The position numbers and the translations under genes are program-made. Below are positions 1 through 13,000 of a stretch of DNA of 64,000 nt, piece by piece. Source of the stretch: Manis javanica (lineage: Eukaryota; Chordata; Mammalia; Pholidota; Manidae); contig NC_133164.1 in the NCBI RefSeq assembly GCF_040802235.1, forward strand, positions 113,726,302-113,790,301. Reading direction: 5' to 3'. The notes under the pieces are model-generated. The model was not told where the DNA came from, searched no databases, and was given only the letters and a program-made list of their open reading frames with translations. Position 1 is the first letter of the stretch. Every line of letters starts with the position of its first letter.

Positions 1-2429
1 TTATGATTAGGGCAGGATTTGGTTCTGTGGGGTGAACTGGCAGATACTTGAATCTGGATCATACCAGCCTGGATTGCTCATCTTACCTTTTTGTGCTTAG
101 AGTTGGGGATTCGCTGATGGAAAGAGAGTTTCAAATAATCAGTTTTCATCAACAGATGGTAGATATTCCCCATGGTCCACCAGGATGGGTGAGGTACTGC
201 CCTCCTTCTGTTCTTCCTGAGACCTTGGTGGTGGCTGACTCTGTCCATTTCACATCTGCACACGCATTTGATGGCCAGAAAACTACTGGTAATGTCAGTC
301 TAATTAAAAAGCCACAGCAGACCCTTTAAAAAGGAGAGTTGTAGACTGCTGTTGTGGGTGGACCTCAGGGTCTGTTGTTATCCCTGGCTAAGCAGTACAA
401 GGTATTAGAGGGTGGGGGTAGGGGAAGTATATGTGCAAATGAAGAACATGGTAATTATTAAATACCCCCGACTATTAGTCACATTATAGACCATACGTTT
501 TAGTGATTCAGATACAACATGTGTAAATACCAAGGGGACTAAAAAGGAATAGAAAATTGGGAAAGTGTGATCGATTGACCATGACAACTACTGCCTTTTG
601 GCAGAGACAGTTATTTCTGGCATCTTGAAGAGCTAGGTTGCCTACACTATTTTTTTTTTTAATGAAGAGAGTTATTCTGTGAAGTTTGATATTTTGAGAG
701 CCAGAGTGGAATAAAACTGTTTCTCAAAGCATGTCTCAGAATACCCTAGGTTACTTATTAAACATGCAGATTACTGGCCCTTATCTCAGTTCTAGTGACT
801 CAGCTCGGCCAATCATCAGAATACTTATTTATATATATTTTTGAAGGCTTACCCTGACCTACTTAATATCTGGAAATGGAAGTTGAGAATCGTGCACCTT
901 CTAATAGGAGGGCACAACACTGAGAAGGACACAACCTCACTTCTGTGTGATTTTGTCAAAAATGTACCACATCATTCTAATGATAATTAAACATCAAACA
1001 CACCAAAACTGGGAGACATTCTGCAAAGTAACGGTCTGATACTTTACAAAAGTGTCAAGGTCATTTGAGACAAAGACTGATCAGAGGAGACAAAGGAGGC
1101 ATGGTAATGAGATGGAGGCAGGATCCTGAATTGGGTCCAGGACCAGAGAGAGGACATCAGTGGGTGATTGATGAAATTAGGATAAGGTTTGCAGGTTAAT
1201 TTATAATATTGTACCAATGTTAATTAATTACACTTAATTTAAAAATTAATTCTTTTGTGTTCTTGTTTAGCAATTCTTAACTTTAGTTCCAGTATTTTGT
1301 AAACTCTTTATCTTTATTGCCAACGCAGGGAGATTTTCAGACCTTCCAAAATAATAGTTCTGTTAGGCTACATTTTTTCTTCACTTGGAATCCCCTCTAT
1401 TAGGTAGTGTTTCTAGACAATGATCATGGTCCTTTTTTCAAACTGTTAAGTGGGTTTCTACTAGCACTTTAAAAATTAAATAGGATAGAAAATAACAGTG
1501 TAAGAGTGCAGTTAAGTATTGTATCATGGTGTACATGATACATACACAGTTGTACATGTGTATGTTGCATGTGTACTGGGTGGTCATGTAATATATATTT
1601 TGTACTCTTGGTTACCATCATAAAAAGTTTGAAAGCCATTGCTTTAAGAACTATCAGCCTGGTGAAGACAGATGAAATTATCAGAAGTGTTGCACTGTAC
1701 ACACAAAGGACAAGGAATTCAGAGCGTTTTGTCTGACACTTCTGGAACATTTGGGGGCCAGAAAGCAGGAGATTATCTGAAAGTAGAAGAGTTTTGCTGG
1801 GTTTAGAGTCTTCGCCTTTTGCATTTTAACAGAATACAAGTCCCAGTTCTGATCTCCAGAAAGATGACTTAAATGCAGAATGCCTGATATGCCTACAAAG
1901 AGGTGACTCTGTCATACTTCCTATCAAATCCTGTTGTTTGTTTCAAGGACAGAATTTGGCTGTAAAATTGAAGGGCATGCTGGGAGAGTACTAAAAAGCA
2001 AACAAACAAATATAAAACAAAACAAAACAAAACAATTTAGATGAGCCAGAGTAGATGTACAGAATGTGCCAAGGAAGGAAAAAGCAATTGCTGTGGAAGC
2101 AGGAAGTGGGTGTGCCTCACTGCTGTTGTGAGCAACTTTCCAAGTGCTTTAGGGCAGGAGCCATTTATGAGTGTCTTCTCTCTATGAATTTCTCACTTTC
2201 CTCTAAGAAAAGCTTTTGATTCCTATGCTATTTATTAGGTTATTTTAAGAATGGAGTTTGAAGTGCTGTGCACATGTGGTCTTTACACTGCGCATCAGGT
2301 GCCCTGCTTCGTCTCCAACTTCTTTGAAGAGCCTATGAAAATGTTCTCACAAAAATGTATGATTATTACTGTTTTTCTACATTTGAATTTCGGAGAGATG
2401 AGGGAAACAGTGGACTCTTAAGACCAATA

Positions 2430-2600
2430 GAATCTGGGTTTATTTCTGGCTCTGCCACTAATTGCTGTTTATCAGTTTCCAAGTAGTTTGACTCTTCTCA
2501 GCTTCGGTCTCTCGTCTGTCAAATAAGAGGGGGCCCCTCCGGGATGGTGGGAGAACCAAATGAAATAAAAAATAGGAAAGAGCTGCAGTGTCTACAGAGC
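2430..2600 (+). mobile_element. MIR SINE fragment (old)
   Basis: The order of a 'tctggctctgccact' segment, a decayed splicing-like core and a 'cgtctgtcaaataaga' tail resembles the MIR consensus. The copy is heavily diverged and its edges are approximate. Confidence 0.55.
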
Positions 2601-3861
2601 ACTTTACAGGTGAAAGGAAAAGAGGGTTGCAGAGCGAAGAGGGTTCTATGGATGAAGCATTTCTTGGCGCACTGAATGACCTTTTTATGTAGTTGTCATG
2701 AAACCTGTAAGAGAGAAGCTTGAGGAGGTGACCATGTTATACTGAATTGAGACCAAACTCAGTGCTTTAGGAATTTAGCTTTTTTGGAGGTTTTAAAAGC
2801 AGGGGTGGAGTTATGCACCCTATTTGTTGAGTAAAATTGTTATCTGTACTGGAGAAATTTTTCAAAATTAAAGTAGTTGCTCATTCTCATGGAAGTACAA
2901 CACCTAGACTCTTAAACCAACTAAATTTGTCTCCTGCTGGAACATTGTAGGGTTGTGGGACAAGTGTCTTATTTTTAAGAGGATGGATATTGAATTTAAT
3001 TTTCCTAAGACCATTATAAAAAATCTTTTTAGCCCAGTTGTTTGCTCTCTTTTAATGAACCAGATGATTCATTCAGACCTTATTCAGTTCAGATTATTGA
3101 AGTTCAGATTTGGAACCAGCCCATGTAGTTTCATTTCCTGTAGGGATAGGGTGCAGGACTTTCCCCCCTCACTTCCCTTAGAGAGTGTATAGCTCTCTCA
3201 GTATGGCAAATTTCAACAAGAGGAGAGGACAAGTCTGTTCTGAAATCACTTTCTTCCCTTCATTCAGATGTTGTGAGGGGTTTTAAGTCCCTTTTGCAGC
3301 TTTCTCGATGAACATTCACTAGTCAATCTTTTTTTCCTTTCAAAACAACATTCCCTCTTTTTCTGGCCTAAAAATATATAAGCATTCATGAATTAATTTC
3401 TCATTTCTTTTCATATGACCCTAACTACATATTTCCTAGAGAATGCTCTTTTAGTGAACCTGTCAGGTAGTTTCCCAGCCAGCCTCAGTCCATGATGTAA
3501 GGTAATACATTTTAATTTTTTCAAATTCCACATTGAATAAATTCTTAACAGTGTATTTAAGGCAGGTGATATAAATGGGACCTAAAGAAACACACTCATA
3601 AAAATACTTTACAAAACTATGGTGTTGAAACTGGTTTTCTTCCTAGTTCAAAACCATTTCAGAAACTGCATGAATGACCTTTATTTTCTTCTCTGTAGCA
3701 CACACGACTATAATTTCCCATGACTATTTATGGTCTGTACAAGGCTTTTGTAACTTCCTTTTTTTAAAAAATGTCAACGGAATACGTGTTTCTTTAATGG
3801 AAAATGTTCTATTTTGGGGAAGCTGCTTTTCCTTAGATAAGTAGTGGAGTTGGGGTAGAGT

Positions 3862-3881
3862 ATGTGTGTGTGTGTGTGTGT

Positions 3882-3915
<34 letters not shown>

Positions 3916-3916
3916 A
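3862..3916. repeat. Compound (TG)n(AG)n microsatellite
   Basis: A run of about ten TG dinucleotides passes directly into about fifteen AG dinucleotides with one interruption. It is intronic and likely polymorphic in length. Confidence 0.97.
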
Positions 3917-4559
3917 AGTATGTTGGGATTGTAAGATTGGGGAGTATTAAATTGGTGGATTGAGAGGAGAGTTTGGAATGACAGTCCCAGTGATGACTCC
4001 TGAATACAAAGCCTTCTTTTTGTCCAACATTAAAAATAACTGTACCTGGTATTCCATATTCTTTCTTTTTAAGGACTATTTTATTCTTTTTCCTAATATA
4101 TGGCAAAATAGTACAGAAAGTTTCAAACCCAGGTGGTTTTGAAACGAGAGGAAGGTGGTTCATTAACAGTGTGGTTTCAGGTAGGGAGGCAAGGCAGCAT
4201 TGACCTGGTGGCAGTGGCAGGTGAGTTCTGCGGGCTGAGTGCTCCAGGCTCCAGTTGCTGCACCTTCACAATGGAGTGCGCACAGTGGAGAGCCATGCAC
4301 GGTAGGCAGCTTATCTGTCTGACTCGGGAGCCTTGTACAGTACCTGCACTGTCCTTCCCTTTCCTTTTGAATGATTTGAAACCTAACCAAAGGTTTCTGT
4401 TTCAGTTCTCCAGCTTTGCGTTTTGCATTTGTCTGTGTTTCACAATAACTGTGGAAGGATTATACATTTTAAGTTTCAGTTATTTTAGGTCTAGAAATGG
4501 TCTTCACATTTTAGCTGTTGTTCACTCTCTCATTTAGATAACTGATAGCATATACATCT

Positions 4560-4930
4560 TGTTTGTTTTAATGTGAATTTTATTGAAGTATAATATAAAT
4601 ACAAATCAAAGTGTAGCCCTTGATGAATTTTTTCACAGTGCACACATATTTGTGTGACTAGTACTAGGTCATGCACCAGAACGTTATATTAGAAAAACTA
4701 GAAGCCCTCTCCTCCCTCTCCTAGACACTGCTTTCCTTCCGTGACTTTTGATACCAGTCTTGCCTGATTTTGGACTCTGTAATTATGGAATTAGGCAGTA
4801 TGTCCTCTGGAATATGGCTTCTTTCACTTGATACTCTATTTGTGAGATTCATCCTATTGATACATAAAGCTATAGTTCTTCATCTTCACTGCTATATAGT
4901 ATTCCATTGTTTTAATACAGAGCAAATTAT
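4560..4930 (-). mobile_element. Old L1 (3' ORF2/3' UTR region), reverse orientation
   Basis: The plus strand carries the antisense of the L1 ORF2 C-terminal region, such as 'ctatatagtattccattgtt' near 4,893, preceded by diverged L1-type sequence that starts around 'attttattgaagtataat'. No open frame is left. The boundaries are estimated by eye. Confidence 0.65.
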
Positions 4931-5407
4931 CTCCTGCAGTTGTGAATATATGTCAGTAAAATGTGGTTTAGACTTCATACTGAAAAGGACTTAGTAACCA
5001 TGTGATTAGTTGTACTCTGATCTAATGCCTAATTGTTTTATTACTATAAGAGCTCTTTTATTTAAAAATAGGCAACTGTTTTTCTCTTCCTTAAGACAGA
5101 ATATTAACTTTATCATATCATTTTCCATTCTACTCCTTACCTGCAACAAAATTAATCACTTCTCATCTTTGTGCTTCCATGAAAATTTATTTCCTTTTGT
5201 ACTTAACACATGTAGATAGCTGTTGTGTTCATCATAGGTAGTGGGGTTACATCATATACATATACCTCCTAAAGCCAGGGCCTGTCTTTAAATTCATGTT
5301 TCTAGATCAAGTTTCTAATATGCCAGCTATCAATCTGAAAATTTCTAAGTGTGTTGGAATTCTAGTCTGGCTTATCAGCAGGATTTTGTTGCATTTTGTC
5401 ATTGTAG

Positions 5408-5608
5408 CCTGAGATTCCTGAATGCATCTGCAAACAAACTGGAAACCCTTCCTCCAGCCACACTTTCTGAAGAGACAAACAGCATCTTACAGGAACTATA
5501 TTTGACAAAGAACAACCTCACAGATAAATGTGTGCCCTTGCTAACAGGCCACCCCCATCTGAAGATCCTTCATATGGCCTATAACAGACTTCAGAGTTTT
5601 CCAGCAAG
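5408..5608 (+). CDS. PHLPP1: PHLPP1 coding exon: leucine-rich repeats
   Basis: The exon runs from the acceptor 'ttttgtcattgtag' to the donor 'gtaaaa'. It begins with one base that completes a codon and ends with two bases of the next. It encodes leucine-rich repeats, including [37 protein letters not shown] and [16 protein letters not shown]. The LxxLxLxxNxL spacing is typical of the repeats between the PH and phosphatase domains, which form a curved protein-interaction surface. An open frame continues upstream into the intron for about twenty codons, but those residues do not match the family and the acceptor decides the start. The 201-bp length has no internal stop. Confidence 0.95.
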
Positions 5609-8382
5609 GTAAAAGATCACAGAGCGATAGTCTTCATTGCATTTCTGAAGTAGATTCATAGATGGGTAGGCAAAACTAAAATGTTAATTTCGTACATAAT
5701 GTAGAGCTTTTTCCACCTGATTCTTGTTCACAGTTGTCTTTTATAGAAGCCATGATCAACATTCCTCGAAAGAGAAATGTGTTAGTTTGTCTAATGTGAA
5801 TGTATCCAAAGACACAATCACTAAAATGTTCTTTTGATTTTGAAATAAGGTATGTTTTTTAGTGGGTATGTTTTAGTGGGTCTTGGGGTTTTTTTGTCTG
5901 CTTCTTTTTAAACAGTCAACTTAATTTTTTGAAAAATTAACCTAATATGGTGTGTGAGAATTAGAACATAAACTAAGAGCCTGAGGGTTCTTAATTAGCC
6001 ACTAGCTTTTGTTTTTCTGCTGGTGGTATAAAAAGCAGTGGTGGCCTGTGCAACCATAGAAACTGTGTGGCATTACGTATAATTTATGGCTCTCAGGAGA
6101 TTCCATTTTTAATTCTGTTTCAATTTTAATTTCTAATTTTGGGGAGCCAATGGCATTATATCTGGCTTTGAATGAATCTACACACAGAGCCTTCCATGAA
6201 GGATTTACTCCGCTTCCATGTTGTTGGCATTTATCCATCTAACAAGTTAGGACTTGGAACCTACACATCAAAGAAGCAAACGCTAACCACTCTGGTGTCC
6301 TGCTGCTAAGTGCAACTGAGCACTGGGCCAAAGAGAAATATTGGCACAGCCTCCGTCTGCTGCCATCAAGGCTACCAGGCTGTTGAAACTCTTCCCAAAG
6401 AAGAAAGGCCCAGCTATACATTCACTTAAAGTATTGCTGTGGGTTTGTTTTTTTTTTTGGTACATATTTATTTCTTTAGTCATTAACATCAAATGAAGGG
6501 AAAAACAAACTTTTTTTTTTTACTGTGTTTTATTTTACTGTGGAATGAGGAGATGAAATTTTTGGAAGAAAACATGGTAATCACATAACAGTAAAAGCTC
6601 TGAAAGGCTCTCATCCTATCTGAGATGGTGAATCACTAAGTTCTGCAGGAGAAATGATGGTCAACTCAAATTCCGAGGGTATCCCAGTGGCTCATGCCAA
6701 CTGTAATCACCCAAAGTACAGAGAATTTTTTTATGTACCTCATAAAAGTCCATGTTGCTATAATGTCTTTCTCCCCGGGGATGATGATATGGCACATTAG
6801 CTCCCCTACAAGACCCTGAGGTCCTTAAGGGTCAGGACTATGATTTTCTCCTTTAGCCTCAGGTCTTACATGAGGTCTGACCTGGGGTAGACTCTCAGCC
6901 AGTGGTTCTTGAAGTGAAGAATGTGCCCCACCAATTAAGTTCTTTCCTGGCAATTTCTATGTTGAGGGATGGAAAACCCTTTAACTTGTTCTTTCGTAGG
7001 CCTGGTTTCTGTACATCCAATCAGTTTTTTCATAACCCATTACACATTGATTTTTCCATATTTCTTTTTAAAATGTGACAACATATTCAAATAATAGTCT
7101 TACAAATTCAGACTGTCCAAGATGGATTACTTCACAGTTTGTGTATCTGATATTGTTTGTAGTGTATCCTCACACCATGGTGGATGTTTATGACATTTAA
7201 AGATCTGACTTCATAAGATTACAAATGTAGTTCTTATATTCCGATGTTCATTTATTTTCAAGATAAGCAAATAAGATAACCTTCATATTTGAGAGATGAT
7301 AGAAAGAAAAGTAATAAAGGGTTTCTTCCTAAATTTTTTAAAGGTTTATTGTGAGAAATGAAATGACAGCAAGCAGAGAAGATACCAATAACTGTGTACT
7401 AAGTGACTCACATAAGTTGGAGTTTCACTCACTGGGAAACCTGTGTTTCTTGGGGACCAACATCACCAGTGGTAGAAAAAGGGTCAGAGGAGTGGTAGAA
7501 TGCTATTATAGGATTATAGAGGTGGATGGCTTTTCCCTCTAAATTTACAGGAAATATAAGAAACTCTAACTCTGGAATTTTTCTTTACTTGATTATTATA
7601 ATTATTGCTTAATATTATTAAGGTTAATTATGTATTATAAATTGAATAATAAAAGACATTCTTAAAATAAAAGTTAAATTTTATCAGGACATGTTATTAA
7701 GGTGAGGTCAGAGAGATTCCTTCTGTATAGATGCTTAGCAGGAGTAGAGAGAATTTTCTTTCAGGTATGGTTTGAATTTGGGCACTGCCAGCAGGTCAAG
7801 AAATGATTCAGATGACCCCCTTCTCACCCCCACCTTGTCATCACGAGTGATGTCAGAGGAATTTGTGGAGTGGGGTGTAGGAGAAAACATCTTCGTATTA
7901 GTAGAGCCCTATTCTCCTCAATATTCCCTTGAGTTTTCTGTCCCAATGCAAGAAACTGTACTCTCAAACTAAGCTCTTTTACAGCACTTACACTGGATTA
8001 AGGCTAACTTTTGACCCATTTGAGTAAGATTTTCACTGGAGTTCAGACTAAGCTACACAGCAAAGTGATTGTTGCCAGGATAAGGTGTAATTCACACATC
8101 GAGTTTCAAGAGGAAAAGGACATCCATTTTTCTTCTTGTTGCCAATTTTAAGAGTCGAAGTTAAAGATTTTGTTTTGTCATAGGAAAGGAAGTGTAAAAT
8201 ATTTCTGTAACTCAAGAACAATAGTGGAAACATTGTCTTGTTTGTTAAAATGACTTACAAGTGAATCTTTCAATAATCGGTAAAGTCACAGTACATTTCC
8301 CTTTTGATTCTCATTATATATTCTTTTTTTAATTGCCTTATTATTTTATGACTCCTTCCCCCTTGGGTTTCCTCTTTTTTAG
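5609..8382 (+). other. PHLPP1 intron
   Basis: The intron has GT at 5609 and AG at 8381-8382 after a pyrimidine tract. An L2-like 3' fragment on the minus strand lies near 6,790-6,890 ('gtccttaagggtcaggact'). T-rich runs are near 6,450 and 6,510, and an AT-rich stretch lies at 7,570-7,700. The rest is not recognised. Confidence 0.85.
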
Positions 8383-8545
8383 TAAAATGGCAAAACTGGA
8401 GGAACTTGAAGAAATTGATCTCAGTGGAAACAAACTGAAAGCCATCCCGACGACGATCCTGAACTGCAGGCGCGTGCACACTGTGGTCGCTCACTCCAAC
8501 TGCATCGAGGTCTTCCCTGAAGTCATGCAGCTCCCAGAAATCAAG
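8383..8545 (+). CDS. PHLPP1: PHLPP1 coding exon: leucine-rich repeats
   Basis: The exon follows a clear acceptor ('cctcttttttag') and ends at the donor 'gtacga'. Its first base completes the Ser codon begun in the previous exon and its last codon is whole. It encodes two more leucine-rich repeats, with [18 protein letters not shown] and [20 protein letters not shown]. The 163 bp keep the frame with both neighbours. Upstream in-frame residues before the acceptor are intronic. The identification rests on near identity of these repeats to PHLPP1. Confidence 0.96.
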
Positions 8546-9039
8546 GTACGATTTTTGACTCCATAAACACCCAGCTTCTGGTCAGCACAGAGAATCTTTT
8601 TCTAACCCGCCAGTTCAGAGTGCTTGCACTGGATTTCCTCAGCATGAAGACTTGCTCCATCCTTCCTAACCACTGGGCTACACTGTGAATAAACAGGTGG
8701 AGAAAACACCCAGTAGACAAGAAACACTGGACTGGGACTTGGGAGAATTGTGTTCCGGGCCCTATCCCTAACCAGCTGCATACGTGAGGCTAGCCACATG
8801 GCCACCTGACTCTCCCAGCTGTCAAGCAGTACTTGTCCTCCTTATTTAGCCTTATTTGAGCCTCCTTGTTTGAGCCTTAAAGGCTCAAAAACTGAATCAG
8901 GTGGGACAGCAGTTCGGACACATTAACCGTACTACTGCACACCCTCCCCTCATTAAATAGCACCCACCGCCTCAGTCCTGACCAGTGATCATTCTCTACA
9001 TAGATACAGCTTCATTCCTGCTGCCTTTCATTCATTTCA

Positions 9040-9170
9040 ATTTAATGAAACTGGCAGAGTAGATATTATTCCCATTTTATCCTGAGATGCTAAAAAAGAA
9101 TTGATTTGTGTAAATGAAGACAGCAAATTGGTTGCAGAAACAGTCTGCAACTGCTGACTCAGGGTAGATG
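9040..9170 (-). mobile_element. MIR SINE fragment, reverse
   Basis: The order 'attattcccattttatcctgag' followed by an A-rich then 'gcagaaac' core is the antisense of the MIR 3' part. It is diverged and the limits are approximate. Confidence 0.5.
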
Positions 9171-9577
9171 CGTGGGATAAAACCAGTTCATTAGAATGAA
9201 AACCATCTAACTTTTATGCAAGTGCTTTTGGTGTAAAAGTAAGAAGTTCTTTAATATAATTTTTCATTTGTATCTTAGCATTTCTGATTATGAGGTTTGT
9301 GCTTAATAAAAAATACTCAGTGAATATAGAGTTGGACCATATTCTAATCTCCTAAAAAGAAACAAAAGTCATCTTGCTTGGCCATTCTTCACATTTCAGG
9401 CACTTTGTGATATAAACTTTATGTATCAGATTAAGAAATTATGTACATTTGAAGGCACTTTAAATAGCACACATAATATTTCACTGCAGCAGTTTTTCTA
9501 CATTTACGTGGTTGTGTGTGCAAGCCATTTTATGAGTGTGTGCATATATGTGTATGCTTTAGGCTGTGAAATATTTT

Positions 9578-9776
9578 AAGTGCACTATCATTTTTTTATT
9601 TAAGGTATCATTGATACACAGTCTTATGCTCAGGTTTCACGTGAGCAACACTGTAGTTACTAGACTCCCCCCTATTATCAAGTCCCCACCACATACCCCA
9701 TTACAGTCACTGTCCGTCAGCATAGTAAGATGATATAGAGTCACTACTTGTCTTCTCTGAAGTGCACTATCATTTT
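9578..9776 (-). mobile_element. 5'-truncated L1 3' tail in reverse orientation with target-site duplication
   Basis: The direct repeats AAGTGCACTATCATTTT at 9,578-9,594 and 9,760-9,776 flank about 165 bp. On the minus strand the insert reads as the 3' UTR of the same young L1 family found at 20.5 kb and 54-60 kb. The shared parts are the 'gaagacaagtagtga' and 'gctgacggacagtgactgtaat' segments and the terminal 'attaatgatacc'-like end. The A-tail appears as T-rich sequence next to the left repeat. This is a short L1-mediated insertion into the intron, antisense to PHLPP1. Confidence 0.9.
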
Positions 9777-9879
9777 ATACAACACCATAGCACTTCAGAA
9801 CATTTATTATAAACCAGCAGAACTATTTGACTTTTACTTTCTATATAGGACCTTTCACTGTCTGAAGGGAGATAGCTAG

Positions 9880-10045
9880 AATTAGATTCCAGCTAAAACT
9901 TTCTTAACTGCTCCATTCCCTAATACGTAAAATGAGGGAAAGAGTAGTACTCATTTGCAGCATTGCTGTGAGGATGAAATGAAATAATGCATGTAAACAT
10001 TTGAAACAGGAGTGGTACAGAGTCAACACTCCATAACATTAGTGA
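9880..10045 (+). mobile_element. MIR SINE fragment
   Basis: The run 'cttaactgctccattccc', 'aaaatgagggaaa', 'tgctgtgaggatgaaatgaa' and 'cataacattagtgat' follows the 3' half of MIR in order. The copy is old and its edges are approximate. Confidence 0.65.
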
Positions 10046-13000
10046 TAGAGTAAATATAAGTTCTCAGCGTGGTTCAACTGTGATGTTGATTATATGGAGC
10101 AAGTGTTTTGGCTGATGATCAACACAATCCAGGAAATCTACTGCTTAAGCAAATGCCTCTTTGCCTCTGGCACAGGAACGAGGTTGAGAGCTAAGTGTTC
10201 CAGGGGCTGTAACAGTGCCTGTTGCTGGACATGGGCTTGTGAACTTGGTCTCTGTCCACCGTGCACGGTCGTACACTCACACAAGGAGAGAAGGGCCTCA
10301 AGATTAAACTCCTAATTACTGGTCTCAATTTCTGTACCCATCTTTTAATGTTTATAACTCTTAATTGTCGATTAGGGTTTTTTAAAAATATATTGTTTAA
10401 AATACAGAAAGACATTTAAACTTTCCAGGTTGACTAGATTTTGCAAAATATGAATCTTGCTCTGTGAAAGTGCATCCTCTCCTAAACCCTTGCTTGGATT
10501 CCTGGATTTAAAGTCAGTGCCTTCTATTTCCATTTAACTCCTTTCCTGCTCTCTTTAGTCTGCACCCTGCTTTACAGCTCTTTTTAAAATTTTACTTCTG
10601 TTACTGCTTTTTAAATATTTTTCTTTCTTTTGCTCTTTTATTTATTTTAGCTCTTAGCTATCGTATCTTAGCACTTTCCTTATGCTAGCAATGTCCACTC
10701 TTTGCCACCCAGCTCTTAGTTACCAGTGGATATTCTATCGTCAGGTTTTTTTATGTGTGTTGGGGGCTGGAGGTAGGGAGCAATATCAAGTATTCTTTAT
10801 ATACAAAAGTATATCTTTTGCAGCCCTAGACAGATAATGTTACTGAAAAAGTAGTTATTTAGGGCTCTGAATTTATATTTTAGTGTTCTTTCTTGTAAGG
10901 ATATTTTAAGTTATAGTATAAGTATTTATGCTCATTTAAACTATCCAAAAGAAAATTCCTGATAAAAATAGTTGCTGTATCTAAAAGGAGAAGATACCTA
11001 TGAGAGTCTTCACTGCACACTGAACCCTAAAGCATGTTTTTAAGGTAAAAGAAAATGTTTTTCCTGAGTTAAAATATTGCAGCCTATATTAAAATTTTAT
11101 TATTGAGTTAGTAACCCTAGATTATATTCCTGTTGCTTCTTGAAAATAAAGTGCAATAATTGTAAAATATTTCATAAAAGGTGTAAGATCATTGCAGTTA
11201 TAAAAACTTACTAGGTAACATATTTAAAGAGGAATGAAACCCTGGTATATCTAACTAGCTAGTTCTCTCCAAGCAGTAGAATCTGTTCAGACATTGAAGG
11301 AAAGTGCTTGCTCACAGCTCTATTACCAATTATTTTAAAGGGTAAACAAGTCCCCTTACTAAAAGATATATGTTAAGTATCTCTTTTTAAAACTTGAAAA
11401 ATTAAACCATATTCCTCCACCCCTAAAACAGACTATCTGCACCTTCTAATCTTGGATAAAATTTAGGTCTAACCTTTTGTCATTTGGTACATTCAGTGAG
11501 GTCTGTTCATGTGAGCATCAGGCATCAATTTCTCTACTTAGGCAGAAAGGTCATATAAGTTGTTAGTAGGAAAAAAAGTATATTTTTCAGAGTTTTCCAG
11601 TGAGCCCAAGCGGACCCAAAGCCATAGCACTTTTGTTCCTTTGTATTATTGTCTTCACATTTGTTTAGCACTTTCTAATTAATCTTCCAAACCCCTGCCA
11701 CCAGACCTGTATTCCTGGAACATGTCCTGTTCTATTCTGGTTCAAAACTGACAGAACTTCCTCTGGATACAGATTATTTCTCATTCAGCTAGAGATAAAC
11801 AGAATCCCAAGTCACCACATTGGCTGGGCTTGGTTGATCCAGGCCCAAGTTCACACTTAGGCTGCTAGTGGCTGATGAACCCAAAAAGCAAAGGTGGCCA
11901 TTGATATGGCACTCAGGTCCCCTTGACCAAGGGACCTTCCACCAAACCCTATAGCAGTCACACTGGTAATGTAGGAGTTTTACAACAAAACCCAAGCATT
12001 TAATTGAGTAACTTCCAGTTAGTGACTTATTCCAAGGCTTTTTGCAGTATGATTTAAGTATGCTCCATATAATCAACATTACAGTTGAACCATATTAAGG
12101 TCTTATATTCACCATGACACAAATGGTGAATGAAATTTGTAATTCAAACACTGTATCAGCAACTTCTTTATCAAATTTTCCATGTTACTGTGGTGTCTTG
12201 ATTCTAATTACTGAGTATACAGCATCTTTGAAAATATTTTAAATTCTCTCCACAAGGTTATCTTCATGTTTGTGCTGTGCATTAATAAACTACTTGGATA
12301 AGTTGAGAGAACTCATCTCCTCAGATCTTTGTTATTTTTACTGGGAAATGAAGTACAAAGTATTTTTAATATTCCTCACTTTTGAGAACAATGGTTACAG
12401 GAAGTTGAATATCCCTTAGAATCAAGCCTTGTTTGTTGTTTCTAAAGTGAGATGAAAGAGACAGAACCAGCTTAGTCACAAACACAAAAAGAACATGGAG
12501 AAATGGCTGGGTCAAAATGAATGAGAGAAAAGGAATTAATTCTTTGGAAGTAGGATAATGGAAGAAGACAGATCAAGGACCACTTAGGTCTCATCAGTTG
12601 GGTAGAGCTGACCTAGCAGACTCAAAAGCTCATGTAGGAGGCCCCTGTACTACTTAACCGAAAACCAGAAACCGGGAGCAGTCACCATTATGGTCCTGGA
12701 ATCGGGTAAGAAATAGTTATTCAGGAAACTTTCTAACAGTTGGAGAATCTGGCATGCATTACTTTTTGAGACAGGGCTCCATACAAGGGCCCAGAAAGAG
12801 GAATGAAGCGGTGCTGATCAGGAAGTGGCCGTTTTATACCACTTTTCTTCCTGCCTCACTAGCAGCAGACCAGCAAGAAGCGATGACTGCATATTCTCTC
12901 TCTTTCAAAATTGCTGTGATGGATTAAACTCAGACTGTTGGGCTTTTTAACTCTAGTTCAAAAAATCATTTTAGCAAATCTTTGAAATCTTAGAGCCATG

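Larger units (their letters stand above)
1..5407 (+). other. PHLPP1 intron (3' part)
   Basis: This is non-coding sequence upstream of the first visible exon, ending in a T-rich tract and AG at 5406-5407. It holds an A-rich simple repeat near 2,000-2,035, a degraded MIR near 2,430-2,600, a TG/AG microsatellite at 3,862-3,916 and an old minus-strand L1 fragment near 4,560-4,930. A short stretch near 720-800 resembles MER20. Nothing else is recognised, and the short open frames are scattered and unlike known proteins. Confidence 0.85.

Noticed and set aside
5349..5407. Upstream extension of the first visible exon
   Set aside because: The residues do not match PHLPP1 and a good acceptor lies at 5406-5407.
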